A stretch of 64,000 bases of DNA from Flavobacteriaceae bacterium (GCA_022428005.1 JAKMDI010000007.1:92084-156083); one strand, 5' to 3'; positions 36,005 through 44,720 are shown, counted from the first letter of the stretch. Program-made: numbers and translations. Notes: a model not told the origin generated them from the sequence alone.

Positions 36005-36036
36005 TTGTAGGTATTTATATCAGCTACGTAAATTTG
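36005..36036 (+). promoter_or_regulatory. Promoter with consensus -33 and -7 elements
   Basis: TTG (36005-36007), 21-nt spacer and exact TAAATTTG (36029-36036). This is one of the best matches to the Bacteroidota consensus in the window. Transcription would begin near 36040, inside a palindrome, and run into a strong terminator about 100 nt later without crossing an open frame. Confidence 0.6.
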
Positions 36037-36037
36037 G

Positions 36038-36056
36038 TGTGTAATTGAGTTACACA
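36038..36056. promoter_or_regulatory. 19-bp palindrome at the predicted transcription start
   Basis: TGTGTAA (36038-36044) and TTACACA (36050-36056) with a 5-nt centre. The position right after the -7 box suits a repressor operator. If transcription starts at its left edge, the same bases would form a 5' hairpin in the RNA. Both readings are inference. Confidence 0.5.
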
Positions 36057-36145
36057 ATAACTTAATTATTTTAGTTAATTTAATTGTTTGGTTTTTTTAT
36101 TATTTCTCTAATTGGGCGACATTCTTCGAGTCGCCCAATTTTTTT
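36040..36145 (+). ncRNA. Candidate small RNA or attenuated leader
   Basis: A predicted transcript of about 105 nt with no internal ATG frame of any size. It has a 5' hairpin (part of the TGTGTAA/TTACACA palindrome), a 55-nt A/U-rich single-stranded middle and an 11-bp terminator hairpin with seven U. It could be a stand-alone small RNA, or the leader of the small secreted-protein gene that begins 2-35 nt after the terminator. I do not recognise it as 6S, tmRNA, RNase P or SRP RNA. Confidence 0.45.
36110..36145 (+). terminator. Strong intrinsic terminator
   Basis: Perfect 11-bp stem AATTGGGCGAC (36110-36120) and GTCGCCCAATT (36130-36140), with a 9-nt loop and an uninterrupted T run to 36145. 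The T run is on the plus-strand side only. An in-frame ATG for the next small gene occurs at 36148, two bases after the run. Confidence 0.85.
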
Positions 36146-36180
36146 ATATGAATTCACTAAATTTAAATTTTTTTAATTTT

Positions 36181-36450
36181 ATGAAAAAAGTCTTGATCAC
36201 TCTTGCGCTGATAATAATGCCATTATGGTTAATTTTTGATTGGTTTCAAAGCGACATGGTTTCTGCCGATGCCTGTTTGTGTACCGAGATATTGAGTAAT
36301 GATCAATTCATAAAAAATAAAAACAAAATGCCGTCAGCGAGCCAGTGTCTCAAATATTTTGACAGTTTCGACAAAGCCCATGAAAGTTGCATAGAGAATT
36401 TTGACTTCAAACACCCAGAGATTAAAATCGATTCTTTGAAATCGATATGA
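36181..36450 (+). CDS. Small exported cysteine-containing protein
   Basis: 89 aa from ATG 36181, with a lysine-led hydrophobic N-terminus (residues 2-19) that looks like a signal or anchor segment. Four cysteines follow: C32 and C34 in ACLCTE, then C56 and C70. An alternative in-frame ATG at 36148 would add 11 residues. No family is recognised. Similar short Cys-bearing exported proteins are common in Flavobacteriia. It lies directly behind the terminator at 36110-36145, so its own promoter or read-through is needed. Confidence 0.6.
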   Translation: MKKVLITLALIIMPLWLIFDWFQSDMVSADACLCTEILSNDQFIKNKNKMPSASQCLKYFDSFDKAHESCIENFDFKHPEIKIDSLKSI

Positions 36451-36502
36451 ATTAATCCAATGGTTTTTCTATTTTAGTTGGAAGGTTTCATCACATTTCA
36501 TT

Positions 36503-36712
36503 ATGATAAAAAAAAATAAAAAGTTTGGATTCCTTCTGCTGTTGATCCCGCTGGGAATCGTAATCCGATATATAGACAGAAAGGTAACCCAAGACGGTTT
36601 TTTGTCCACCAATGCTATCTCAGATCATTATCTGTTTATATCAGGTTTGGTGGTGGTGGTTATTGTTTTGCTGAGTGTCATCCTATATTTTGATAAAAAA
36701 TCCAATCCCTAA
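36503..36712 (+). CDS. Small two-helix membrane protein
   Basis: 69 aa with hydrophobic helices at about residues 9-21 and 45-62 and lysine-rich ends, which would put both termini on the cytoplasmic side. No recognised family. It ends one base before the flavin reductase ATG, which suggests co-transcription with the flavin reductase and O-methyltransferase genes. Confidence 0.55.
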   Translation: MIKKNKKFGFLLLLIPLGIVIRYIDRKVTQDGFLSTNAISDHYLFISGLVVVVIVLLSVILYFDKKSNP

Positions 36713-36713
36713 T

Positions 36714-37343
36714 ATGCATTATTTCAACACAACCGATGTCGATGGTTTTTCGAAGCTGTATCGTCTCAATATGATCAACAGTATAACAGGTTTTAAATCT
36801 GCTAATTTGATCGCATCAAAATCTAATAATGGAGATGAAAATCTAGCTATTTTTAGCTCGGTGACTCATTTGGGGAGTAATCCTGCCCTACTTCATTTTA
36901 CATTGCGACCCAACACTGTTCCGCGGGATACCTATAAAAACATTAAAGAAACTCAGGTATTTACTGTAAATCATGTTTCGGCACCGCATTTTGAAGATGC
37001 CCACCATACCAGTGCCAAATACGATGAGGCTGTTTCTGAATTCGATCAAACCCGTTTGGTACCTGAGTATAAAAATAACTGGTATGCCCCCTACGTTAAG
37101 GATTCTCCAATCAGTTTGGGCTGTCGCTATTTGAATGAATATGAGATTAAAGAAAATGGATGTTTGCTAATTGTAGCCGCCATCGAACAAATTTTTATCC
37201 AAGAAGATCTTCTCATGGAGGATGGTTGGGTAGATTTGACCAAAGGTTCGGTGATGGCCATAAATGGCTTGGATGGTTATACCCTACCCCAGTTGGAAAA
37301 AAGATTGGAATATGCCCGCCCCAAGCAAATAAACAACAAATAA
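36714..37343 (+). CDS. Flavin reductase family protein
   Basis: 209-aa protein of the FMN-binding split-barrel flavin reductase family (DIM6/NTAB type). The N-terminal ITGFKSANLIASKS and FSSVTHLGSNPALLHF segments fit the flavin-binding barrel, and TFRP-like PNTVPRDTYKNI follows. The ATG at 36714 (MHYFNTTDV) is preferred over an upstream start that would overlap the previous gene. An O-methyltransferase gene follows after 8 nt. The physiological partner is unknown. Confidence 0.82.
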   Translation: MHYFNTTDVDGFSKLYRLNMINSITGFKSANLIASKSNNGDENLAIFSSVTHLGSNPALLHFTLRPNTVPRDTYKNIKETQVFTVNHVSAPHFEDAHHTSAKYDEAVSEFDQTRLVPEYKNNWYAPYVKDSPISLGCRYLNEYEIKENGCLLIVAAIEQIFIQEDLLMEDGWVDLTKGSVMAINGLDGYTLPQLEKRLEYARPKQINNK

Positions 37344-37351
37344 GCTCGGCC

Positions 37352-37996
37352 ATGGATTTTATCAATGAAGACATCATGGAATATGCCGAAAGCCATACTC
37401 AGAAAGAATCGGAATTGTTGAAATCACTTTTTAAAGAGACACATCAAAAAATTCTACAACCCCGGATGCTTAGCGGGCACTTACAGGGAAGATTTCTGAG
37501 TTTGCTTTCCAAATTAAAACAACCGCATAGCATTTTGGAAATCGGTACTTTTACAGGATACTCTAGTCTGTGCTTGGCAGAGGGATTAGAAAAAGGTGGG
37601 ACGCTACACACCATTGAAATAGACCAAGAATTATTGGCCATTCAAAAAAAATACTTTAAAAAAAGTATCTATAATAATCAGATTAAGACACACCTGGGTG
37701 ATGCAAAAAAAATCATACCAGCATTAGAAATTAATTTTGATATGGTTTTTATGGATGCAGACAAAGCCAATTACTGCAATTATTTGGATCTTGTTTTACC
37801 CAAGCTCAATCCAGGGTCTTTAATCATTGCTGACAATGTATTGTGGAGTGGTAAAATCCTGAAGAAAGACGTTTCTAAAAATGATAGGGAAACAAGCGCG
37901 CTGAAAGAATTCAATCGTAGGGTCAAATCGGAAAAACGATTAGAGTCACTTCTGGTTCCAATTAGGGATGGACTAATGATTTGCAGAAAAATTTAG
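37352..37996 (+). CDS. SAM-dependent O-methyltransferase (class I, caffeoyl-CoA/catechol type)
   Basis: 214-aa methyltransferase_3 family enzyme. The SAM site is ILEIGTFTGYSSLCLAEGL, shown in outline. FMDADKANYCNYLD carries the metal-binding Asp, and DNVLWSG the second acidic site. The true start is ATG 37352 (MDFINEDI). The frame continues upstream into the flavin reductase gene. Its stop overlaps the stop of the convergent tatA gene. The substrate is unknown. Confidence 0.9.
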   Translation: MDFINEDIMEYAESHTQKESELLKSLFKETHQKILQPRMLSGHLQGRFLSLLSKLKQPHSILEIGTFTGYSSLCLAEGLEKGGTLHTIEIDQELLAIQKKYFKKSIYNNQIKTHLGDAKKIIPALEINFDMVFMDADKANYCNYLDLVLPKLNPGSLIIADNVLWSGKILKKDVSKNDRETSALKEFNRRVKSEKRLESLLVPIRDGLMICRKI

Positions 37997-38265
37997 AGGT
38001 CTCGTTTGATAGAATCTGTTAACTCGTCAAAATCATCTTTTACTTTATCCACTTGATTTTTTAAATCTTTGGCCACGCCTGCCGTTGGATTTTTACTGTC
38101 CACAGACTTCTGAATTTCACTTTTAATCTCATTGGTGGCATTTTTGACCTGTGAAACCCCTTTTGCTAAAGTTTTGGCGATGGAGGGTATTTTATCGGCC
38201 CCAAAAACGAGCAACACGATAAAAAAAACAAAAACTATTTCAGCACCGCTTATAAAGAGAGACAT
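37993..38265 (-). CDS. tatA: Twin-arginine translocase subunit TatA/TatE family
   Basis: 90-aa protein with a short N-terminal membrane helix (about residues 7-20), an FGADKIPSIAK hinge like the FG-xx-KLP motif of TatA/TatB, then an amphipathic, charged helix. It would form the pore component that exports folded proteins. tatC is not in the window. A -7 box sits 14-21 nt upstream of the ATG. Assignment to TatA rather than TatB is by length. Confidence 0.85.
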   Translation of the reverse strand: MSLFISGAEIVFVFFIVLLVFGADKIPSIAKTLAKGVSQVKNATNEIKSEIQKSVDSKNPTAGVAKDLKNQVDKVKDDFDELTDSIKRDL

Positions 38266-38278
38266 TTAATTTTTTTAA

Positions 38279-38286
38279 CAAATATA
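38279..38286 (-). promoter_or_regulatory. -7 box of tatA
   Basis: Exact TATATTTG on the minus strand, with the predicted start near 38275 and a leader of about 9 nt. No TTG at the standard distance. Confidence 0.4.
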
Positions 38287-38352
38287 TGAAATGACAACTT
38301 TTGATGCAGCAGTGAAACCAAAAATAAAAGTGTATTTAATCAATCCACAGCA

Positions 38353-40659
38353 TTAATTTTTCATATTCGCTTTGAATTGATCAAACTCAGACAATCCCTC
38401 AGATTTTGGCCAATTGTTGTTAGAGGGGTCAATATCGGCAGTTTCCTCATCTGGATCTACAATGATTCCAACAATTTCTTTATCGGAAGCGACGACTTTT
38501 TTGACTTCAAAATCATTTTTCCGCCAAACCTCAGCTGGATATTCAACACGCTCTTTAGTCCCGTCACCATAGGTGTATTCTACAATAAGCGGCATAACCA
38601 AACCGCCAAGTTTTTCAAATGAAACTTCATAAAAATACTTGGGTATTTTGATGGAAGCATCTGCGGCCAAATTATTTTCATCCATATAAGCTTTAAGGTC
38701 TTGGGAATGTTCGGTTGGATTTCCTACTCTGTATTCATCTTTGAAGCGGTCGTTGTCCTCGACCATAGTAAACACAACCGGCGGAAGGTCCTCGATGCTC
38801 ATCCCATAGCTTTTTAGCATATCTAATACCTCATCGTTGGGTTCATCAGAGACAAAAAACTGATTGACTCCTTTGACACCAATGTCGACAAAATCTGTCG
38901 TGTAGAACCATCCCCTCCAAAACCAATCTAAGTCCACCGCAGAGGCATCCTCCATGGTACGAAAAAAGTCGGCGGGAGTAGGGTGTTTAAACATCCATCT
39001 TTGGGCATAAGTTTTAAACGCGTGATCAAAAAGTTCGCGACCCATGACCGTTTCCCTGAGAATATTAAGTGCTGTTGCAGGTTTACCGTAGGCATTTGGT
39101 CCCAATTGATAAACGTTTTCAGGGTTAGACATAATGGGTGCTATAAAACTTTGATCACCCGACATATAGCTGACAATGGCCTTGGGTTCCCCTCGTCTGG
39201 AGGGGTATTTATCCATTCCTGTGATGGCTGTAGGATAATTTTTTCCAAATTGTTGTTCCGTTAAGTACTGCATAAAAGTATCAAGTCCTTCGTCCATCCA
39301 TCCCCACTGCCGTTCATCTGAGTTTACAATCATGGGGAAAAAATTGTGACCAATCTCGTGAATAATTACACTGATCATTCCAAATTTTACTTGATCGGAA
39401 TAGGATCCATCTTTATTGGGCCGACCGTAGTTCCAGCAAATCATCGGATACTCCATTCCTTGGTTTTTGGCATGTACTGATACGGCTTTGGGATAGGGGT
39501 AATCAAAAGTATGGTGGGAATAGGTCTTTAGTGTCTGCACTACTGCTTTGGTAGAATACTCCTCCCATAGGGGGTTCCCTTCTTTAGGATAGAGCGAGAC
39601 AGCCATGATGTCTTTGGCTCCAATTTTTACAGCCATCATCTCCCAAATAAATTTTCGCGAGGATGCAAATGCGAAGTCTCTTACCCTTTCCGCCTTGAAC
39701 TCCCAGGTTTTTTTATCTGTTGAAAACCCCTTTTCACGCTCCACAGCTTCTTCTTGGGTAATGATCATTACGGGTTTATCAAATGAGGTTTGCGCCTCTC
39801 TAAATCTTTTGTATTCTTGACGCGACAGCACCTCTTTTGGGTTTTGTAGCACGCCAGTGGCCTCAACAACGTGATCTGCAGGAACCGTGAGTCGGACCGT
39901 ATAATTTCCAAAATTCAAAGCGAACTCGCCATTGCCCCAAAACTGATGATTTTGCCAACCTTCAACATCATTGTAAACCGCCAGTCTGGGAAAGAATTGA
40001 GCAATCACAAAAGCCCTGTTCCCATCCTCGGGAAAAAATTCAAAACCCGATCTGGCTCTGTTTTCTACGTGGTTGTTGATATTGTACCACCACTTAATTG
40101 AAAACTTGAGTTGTTCTCCAGACTTAAGTGGTTGGGGTAAATCGATCCGCATCATGGTCATGTTAATGGTGTATTTCATGGGCATACCATTTGCGTCTTT
40201 CACCCAATCGATGTTAAATCCTCCATCAAAAGGTTCCTTGAAATAATCATTAACAAAAGTTTCAACCCGCAGAATGGGTTCAGCACCCTCACCGTTTTTT
40301 TCTAAAGCAGGAGCATCCTTTTTACGAATATTTTGATCCAATTGCACCCATAAATATCGGAGGGCATCGGGGGAGTTGTTGGTGTAAGTTATTTCTTCTT
40401 TTCCGTATAATTTTTGTTTAGCATCGTCCAACTCAATGTCCATATCATAGTCAACTTGTTGCTGATAATAATCCCTACCAGGCGCCCCAGAAGCAGTCCT
40501 GAAAGTATTGGGGGTGGCCAATTCTTGTTTTAACTGCTTAAACTTATTGGTATTGGTGTGACCGCTGACCCTCAGCGAATCACTGCCGGATTGTGCCTGT
40601 ACAGAAACTTGAAAAAATAAAATTGAAATTATAAAAATACTGTTCCTGAAAATATACAT
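38353..40659 (-). CDS. Exported M1 family aminopeptidase-like metallopeptidase
   Basis: 768 aa starting with a signal peptide (MYIFRNSIF, cleavage after VQAQ). The gluzincin site is exact: HEIGH, 18 residues, then Glu in WMDEG. The exopeptidase motif reads GMEYP instead of the usual GxMEN. The C-terminal part holds beta-rich sequence. ATG 40659 gives a proper signal peptide; a longer TTG start does not. It stands before DUF6702 and CarboxypepD_reg genes, the usual flavobacterial neighbourhood. Probably periplasmic or surface-bound. Confidence 0.9.
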   Translation of the reverse strand: MYIFRNSIFIISILFFQVSVQAQSGSDSLRVSGHTNTNKFKQLKQELATPNTFRTASGAPGRDYYQQQVDYDMDIELDDAKQKLYGKEEITYTNNSPDALRYLWVQLDQNIRKKDAPALEKNGEGAEPILRVETFVNDYFKEPFDGGFNIDWVKDANGMPMKYTINMTMMRIDLPQPLKSGEQLKFSIKWWYNINNHVENRARSGFEFFPEDGNRAFVIAQFFPRLAVYNDVEGWQNHQFWGNGEFALNFGNYTVRLTVPADHVVEATGVLQNPKEVLSRQEYKRFREAQTSFDKPVMIITQEEAVEREKGFSTDKKTWEFKAERVRDFAFASSRKFIWEMMAVKIGAKDIMAVSLYPKEGNPLWEEYSTKAVVQTLKTYSHHTFDYPYPKAVSVHAKNQGMEYPMICWNYGRPNKDGSYSDQVKFGMISVIIHEIGHNFFPMIVNSDERQWGWMDEGLDTFMQYLTEQQFGKNYPTAITGMDKYPSRRGEPKAIVSYMSGDQSFIAPIMSNPENVYQLGPNAYGKPATALNILRETVMGRELFDHAFKTYAQRWMFKHPTPADFFRTMEDASAVDLDWFWRGWFYTTDFVDIGVKGVNQFFVSDEPNDEVLDMLKSYGMSIEDLPPVVFTMVEDNDRFKDEYRVGNPTEHSQDLKAYMDENNLAADASIKIPKYFYEVSFEKLGGLVMPLIVEYTYGDGTKERVEYPAEVWRKNDFEVKKVVASDKEIVGIIVDPDEETADIDPSNNNWPKSEGLSEFDQFKANMKN

Positions 40660-40711
40660 GTGATTAGGATTTAGGTTTATTTTATTGCTCTGCAATTTAT
40701 AATTAAATCTG

Positions 40712-41224
40712 TTAATTCTGAAAATTCAAAAAATCTTCTGGTATTTCAAACTCAGATTTGGAGGAAACCGCCAAAAAGCTTTTTCTTTTTGATCCTGCTT
40801 TCAGATGAATTATATTTTTTTGATCGGGCAATAGTTCATAAAAAAGCGTGTTTTTAATATTAAAATACTTGGGTGTTGAATCTAACTTTAGCTCCATATA
40901 CGCGACCATAAGATCATTTCGGTAAATCTTCCCAAGAAAATCAAAAGTAAATGACTGCTCCCCATTATTAAAAGTGATGTTTTTTTGTAAGTAGTCTTTT
41001 ACTATTTTGTCAATTTCCTCCTGAGAACCTGCTGCCTTAAATTCAATTTTATCTTCCCCATAAACATTGAGTACAGATTCAAAATCATCCAAAAATACCT
41101 GGGTAGTGATCTGTAATGTTTTATCGTTAGAAACAAATCGAATTGAGGTCGTCGACACATAAAAGTTGTGGGTTGACAGGGCCCCCATAAACCAAAAAAA
41201 ACAAGCCAAAGACAGCTTTATCAT
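40712..41224 (-). CDS. DUF6702 family exported protein
   Basis: 170 aa with an N-terminal hydrophobic signal (residues 1-17) and the HNFYVSTTSI start of the mature part that is typical of this flavobacterial family. The rest is beta-rich with FLDDFE and a C-terminal IPEDFLNF. The function is unknown. It overlaps the upstream CarboxypepD_reg gene by 4 nt and lies 52 nt before the M1 peptidase gene, so the three are probably one operon. Confidence 0.75.
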   Translation of the reverse strand: MIKLSLACFFWFMGALSTHNFYVSTTSIRFVSNDKTLQITTQVFLDDFESVLNVYGEDKIEFKAAGSQEEIDKIVKDYLQKNITFNNGEQSFTFDFLGKIYRNDLMVAYMELKLDSTPKYFNIKNTLFYELLPDQKNIIHLKAGSKRKSFLAVSSKSEFEIPEDFLNFQN

Positions 41225-41949
41225 TGGGTATTTAATTGATCGCGATAGGTCTTTGATTCAGCGATTAGAAAATCTATAAGCTGAAACTGTTTCCCTGTTT
41301 TTAGTAGCTGCTGGGAAGGGAGGTTTTTGTCTATATGTTCTAAAAAACCAGTAACCTCATCATTTTTTAAACCGAGGTCATCATTGAAAAATTCATCGTT
41401 GAATACATAAGTTAGAATTTCACTCGGTTTTATTTTTTGTTTTTCCTCCTCTGTTTTATTCTGGATTGCATTGGCCACCAATTTAGCAATATTGATGAGA
41501 TTCAAACCATTTCTTAATTGACCCTGGGTCATGGTGATGTTCTCCAATGCTGTTGATTTATCGCGTTCGTAGTCGTACCCTTTAAACTCTTCTTCCTTGA
41601 GATCCAAGAATTTCTCTGTGTTGTAGGGAGTAATGACGATTTCCTCCAGTGCGTTTATTTTCTCATTTACGGTAACAATAAGCCTATTTTTTTTAAGTAT
41701 TTCGGGACTTATTGTAACCGTCCTAATCAAATACTGTACCGAAGAAAAAATCACTTCATCACCCAATTTTACGGGGATCTCAAAAGCCCCTTCTCCATCT
41801 GTTATGGTATTGAGTTGGGCGGTGTTGTTTACCACATTGGCAGCTACGACGTCGACATTGCGGTATATCAATTTCCCTTTGATCGGTTTCCGGTCCTGAC
41901 CCATCAAGGCCAGGGGGAGTAGAAATAGTATTAGATTAAATATTTTCAT
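41221..41949 (-). CDS. Carboxypeptidase-like regulatory domain protein
   Basis: 242-aa exported protein: a signal peptide ending at about residue 16 (LALMG) precedes a beta-sandwich of the CarboxypepD_reg type (KGKLIYRNVDVVAANV, then FEIPVKLGDEVIFSS in outline). After residue 110 the protein is helical and charged. It is first in the operon with DUF6702 and the M1 peptidase. The role is unknown; a cell-envelope location is likely. Confidence 0.75.
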   Translation of the reverse strand: MKIFNLILFLLPLALMGQDRKPIKGKLIYRNVDVVAANVVNNTAQLNTITDGEGAFEIPVKLGDEVIFSSVQYLIRTVTISPEILKKNRLIVTVNEKINALEEIVITPYNTEKFLDLKEEEFKGYDYERDKSTALENITMTQGQLRNGLNLINIAKLVANAIQNKTEEEKQKIKPSEILTYVFNDEFFNDDLGLKNDEVTGFLEHIDKNLPSQQLLKTGKQFQLIDFLIAESKTYRDQLNTQ

Positions 41950-41953
41950 CTTT

Positions 41954-41980
41954 TAAAGATAAGAAGCAATTTTATTTCAA
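41954..41980 (-). promoter_or_regulatory. Weak promoter of the CarboxypepD_reg-M1 unit
   Basis: TTG (41980-41978), 16-nt spacer and TATCTTTA (41961-41954), with one mismatch and one base short of the usual spacing. The box ends only about 5 nt from the ATG. Confidence 0.3.
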
Positions 41981-42161
41981 TTATTTAAAACTTGTTAAAA
42001 CTAAGTCAAAGCGCAGCAGTTTTTTTTAGTTGCTAAATTTATACACTATTATTGTAAAGGGTAATACCTTGGTTGTCTGACCCTGAAGTTTTTAAAAAAT
42101 TAACACATTTTTGACCGTGTACAGACATGAATTCATCAACGTTTTACTTTCTATTTTTTCC

Positions 42162-42836
42162 ATGAGCCACTTCCGATTTGAGAGTAAAATGAATATTGAC
42201 CCACTCCTACTCATTGGCCAAGGATCACCGGAGCTTCAAGGAGACGGATACGCCTTGGTCCCGGATGCCCACCTTGCTTTTCAGGAAATGTCTGCAGCTG
42301 CTGAAAAACAAGGAATCAAAATAATGATAGTATCCTCCTATCGTTCCTTTGAACGACAGAAACAGATTTGGAATAAACATTTTTCGAACTATAAAAAACA
42401 GGGGGGTTCTGATAAACAGGCCATTTTAAAAATCATTCAATATTCCACTATTCCGGGAACCTCACGGCATCATTGGGGAACAGAAATAGACATCATAGAC
42501 GCCAAACCAAAGGTGGAGGGGGATGTTTTACTCACCCATAAATTTCACGATCAAGGTCCTTACAACGAGTTGCGGCTTTGGATGGAAAGCAATGCGAATC
42601 AGTATGGTTTTTATTTGCCCTACACCCCCGATGAGAAAAGATCTGGTTTTAAATATGAACCTTGGCATTATAGTTTTGCCCCGCTTTCGCGGAAAATGAT
42701 CAAGCAATATCTCACTTTAGATCTTCCTGAAATGATTGCCACAGCGGGTTTGGGCGGCAGTAATTTGTTGGACGAAAACTATTTAAAAAACTATACGGAC
42801 AGTCATATTTTAGGGATAGACCCCATTTTGCTATAG
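42162..42836 (+). CDS. M15 family metallopeptidase (D,D-carboxypeptidase/VanY type)
   Basis: 224 aa from ATG 42162. The zinc and active-site motifs are SSYRSFERQKQIW, TSRHHWGTEIDI (His and Asp ligands) and EPWHYSF (catalytic Glu and His). It would trim peptidoglycan stem peptides. Relatives usually carry an N-terminal export signal. A GTG at 42117 or TTG at 42111 would add a weakly hydrophobic stretch (INVLLSIFSM), and ATG 42189 would shorten it. It ends directly against the convergent yaaA stop with no gap. Confidence 0.85.
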   Translation: MSHFRFESKMNIDPLLLIGQGSPELQGDGYALVPDAHLAFQEMSAAAEKQGIKIMIVSSYRSFERQKQIWNKHFSNYKKQGGSDKQAILKIIQYSTIPGTSRHHWGTEIDIIDAKPKVEGDVLLTHKFHDQGPYNELRLWMESNANQYGFYLPYTPDEKRSGFKYEPWHYSFAPLSRKMIKQYLTLDLPEMIATAGLGGSNLLDENYLKNYTDSHILGIDPILL

Positions 42837-43598
42837 CTATCTTATGAACACAGGAGAAAGATCAGACGCTGTGTGTTCCTCGCTGTAGGCATAGCCCCCG
42901 TAATCAAAATTTAACAAAGAAGCTGCCGAGGGGTTCTCAACATCTAAAAGATATCGCACCATCATCCCTCTGGCTTTTTTAGCGAAAAAAGAAATCATTT
43001 TTAAAGTTCCGTTTTTATAATCTTTAAACTGAGGTGTAATGACCCTGGTGTTGAGAATTTTGGCGTCGATAGCTGAAAAATATTCGTTACTTGCTAAGTT
43101 GACAAAAAGTTCATTTTCCTCCAATTCATCATTGAGGAAACTCGTGATTTTTTGCTTCCAGAATTCATAGAGGTTTTTGTTTTTTTCTACTGGGAATTTT
43201 GTTCCCATTTCCAAGCGATAGGGCTGTATTAAATCCAACGGTTTTAGAACACCATAAAGCCCAGAAAGTATCCTAAGACTGTTCTGCAAAAGTTTTATCT
43301 TCTCCTCAGGGAGGGTATAAACATCTAATCCTGTATACACATCTCCATCAAAAGTATAAACGGCGGGTCGGGCATTCTCAGGATTAAAAGGAGTATTGAA
43401 ATTCTGATTTCGTTCCCAGTTGAGATTTCCAAGCTTATCGGATATTTTCATCATATGAGACAGTTCCGATGGGGTTTTGTCCCTCAGCAGTTGATTGATG
43501 TGGTTGGCCTCGGCCAAAAAACAAGGGTTTGAGTTTTCCTGAGTGGGCAAAGTCGACTCAAAGTTGAGGGATTTTGCAGGAGAAATGACCATTTTCAT
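42837..43598 (-). CDS. yaaA: Peroxide stress protein YaaA (DUF328)
   Basis: 253 aa with the family hallmarks ISPAKSLNFE at the N-terminus, PAVYTFDGDVYTGLD, LSGLYGVLKPLDLIQPYRLEMG (outline) and a C-terminal KKARGMMVRY. YaaA lowers free iron and limits oxidative DNA damage in E. coli. Two ATGs (43598, 43592) are possible starts. A longer TTG start is less likely. Convergent with the M15 gene. Confidence 0.93.
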   Translation of the reverse strand: MKMVISPAKSLNFESTLPTQENSNPCFLAEANHINQLLRDKTPSELSHMMKISDKLGNLNWERNQNFNTPFNPENARPAVYTFDGDVYTGLDVYTLPEEKIKLLQNSLRILSGLYGVLKPLDLIQPYRLEMGTKFPVEKNKNLYEFWKQKITSFLNDELEENELFVNLASNEYFSAIDAKILNTRVITPQFKDYKNGTLKMISFFAKKARGMMVRYLLDVENPSAASLLNFDYGGYAYSEEHTASDLSPVFIR

Positions 43599-43676
43599 AA
43601 ATGCTAATTTTTTCAAATTTATAATGATTTCCCCTGAAAACCAATATCCAGTGGATTGTATTCGCTGATTCAGGGA

Positions 43677-44720
43677 TCAGAATTGTTTATGCTGGGCGTA
43701 GTTTCTCCATTTATCAATGGCAACAGACATATCCTCTGGAATAGGGGCCTCAAAGTCCAACCACTTGTTTTGGGTGGGATGCTGGAAACCCAATGTTTGG
43801 GCGTGTAGGGCTTGTCTGGGTAAAATACGAAAGCAATTTTGAACAAATTGTTTGTATTTGGTAAAGGTCGTTCCTTTGAGCAGTGCATCCCCCCCATATC
43901 TGGCGTCGTTAAAAAGGGTATGTCCGATGGATTTCATATGGGCGCGAATTTGATGGGTTCTCCCCGTTTCTAATCGACACTCAATTAAGGTGACATAGCC
44001 CAATCGTTCGATAACGCTATAATGGGTAATTCCGTTTTTGCCAGCACTTCCATCGGGAAAAACCATCATTTGCAATCTGTTTTTTGGGTTGCGACCGATG
44101 TGGCCCTCGACGGTACCCTCATTCTCCTGTACATTTCCCCATACAAGTGCGGTGTATTTTCTTGAAGCAGTTTTGTCATGAAACTGTTTGGCCAGGGCTG
44201 CCATGGCAACATCAGTTTTTGCCACCACCAACAGTCCACTCGTATCCTTATCAATCCGATGCACCAATCCAGGACGGTTACTCGAGTTTATGGGCAATTG
44301 TTCAAAATGATGCAATAAGCCGTTGATCAAGGTACCCGTATAATTTCCGTGCCCGGGGTGGACCACCATCCCGGCGTTCTTGTTCACAATAACTAAATCA
44401 TCATCTTCAAAGACAATGTCCAAGGGCAATGCTTCAGGAACAAGTAGGTTTTCGTGCGGTGGATAGGAAAAAACAACCTTGACCAAATCATCGGGTTTTA
44501 CTTTGTAATTGGGTTTTACTGCACTCCCGTTAACCTTTATGGCCCCTGACTTGGCCGCTTGCTGAATTTTATTTCGGCTGGCATTTTCAATGCGGTTCAT
44601 CAGAAATTTATCGACGCGCAGAGGTTCCTGGCCGGGATCTGCCTTGAAAGCAAAGTGTTCAAATCCCTCGGCTTCATCGACAGGCGCTAACGGTTCTGAA
44701 TTTTTTTTACCTTCTTCCAT
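43677..44720 (-). CDS. rluD: RluD-family 23S rRNA/tRNA pseudouridine synthase
   Basis: 347 aa: an N-terminal S4-like RNA-binding domain (VDKFLMNRIENASRNKIQ, about residues 38-55) and the pseudouridine synthase core with the catalytic Asp in HRIDKDTSGLLV. GRTHQIRAHM follows. It overlaps the upstream PASTA gene by 14 nt. Exact target uridines (1911/1915/1917 in E. coli) cannot be confirmed from sequence alone. Confidence 0.9.
   Translation of the reverse strand: MEEGKKNSEPLAPVDEAEGFEHFAFKADPGQEPLRVDKFLMNRIENASRNKIQQAAKSGAIKVNGSAVKPNYKVKPDDLVKVVFSYPPHENLLVPEALPLDIVFEDDDLVIVNKNAGMVVHPGHGNYTGTLINGLLHHFEQLPINSSNRPGLVHRIDKDTSGLLVVAKTDVAMAALAKQFHDKTASRKYTALVWGNVQENEGTVEGHIGRNPKNRLQMMVFPDGSAGKNGITHYSVIERLGYVTLIECRLETGRTHQIRAHMKSIGHTLFNDARYGGDALLKGTTFTKYKQFVQNCFRILPRQALHAQTLGFQHPTQNKWLDFEAPIPEDMSVAIDKWRNYAQHKQF

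Noticed and set aside
37160..37351. N-terminal extension of the O-methyltransferase into the flavin reductase gene
   Set aside because: It is low-complexity shadow sequence of the reductase in another frame. The methyltransferase fold begins with MDFINEDI at 37352.
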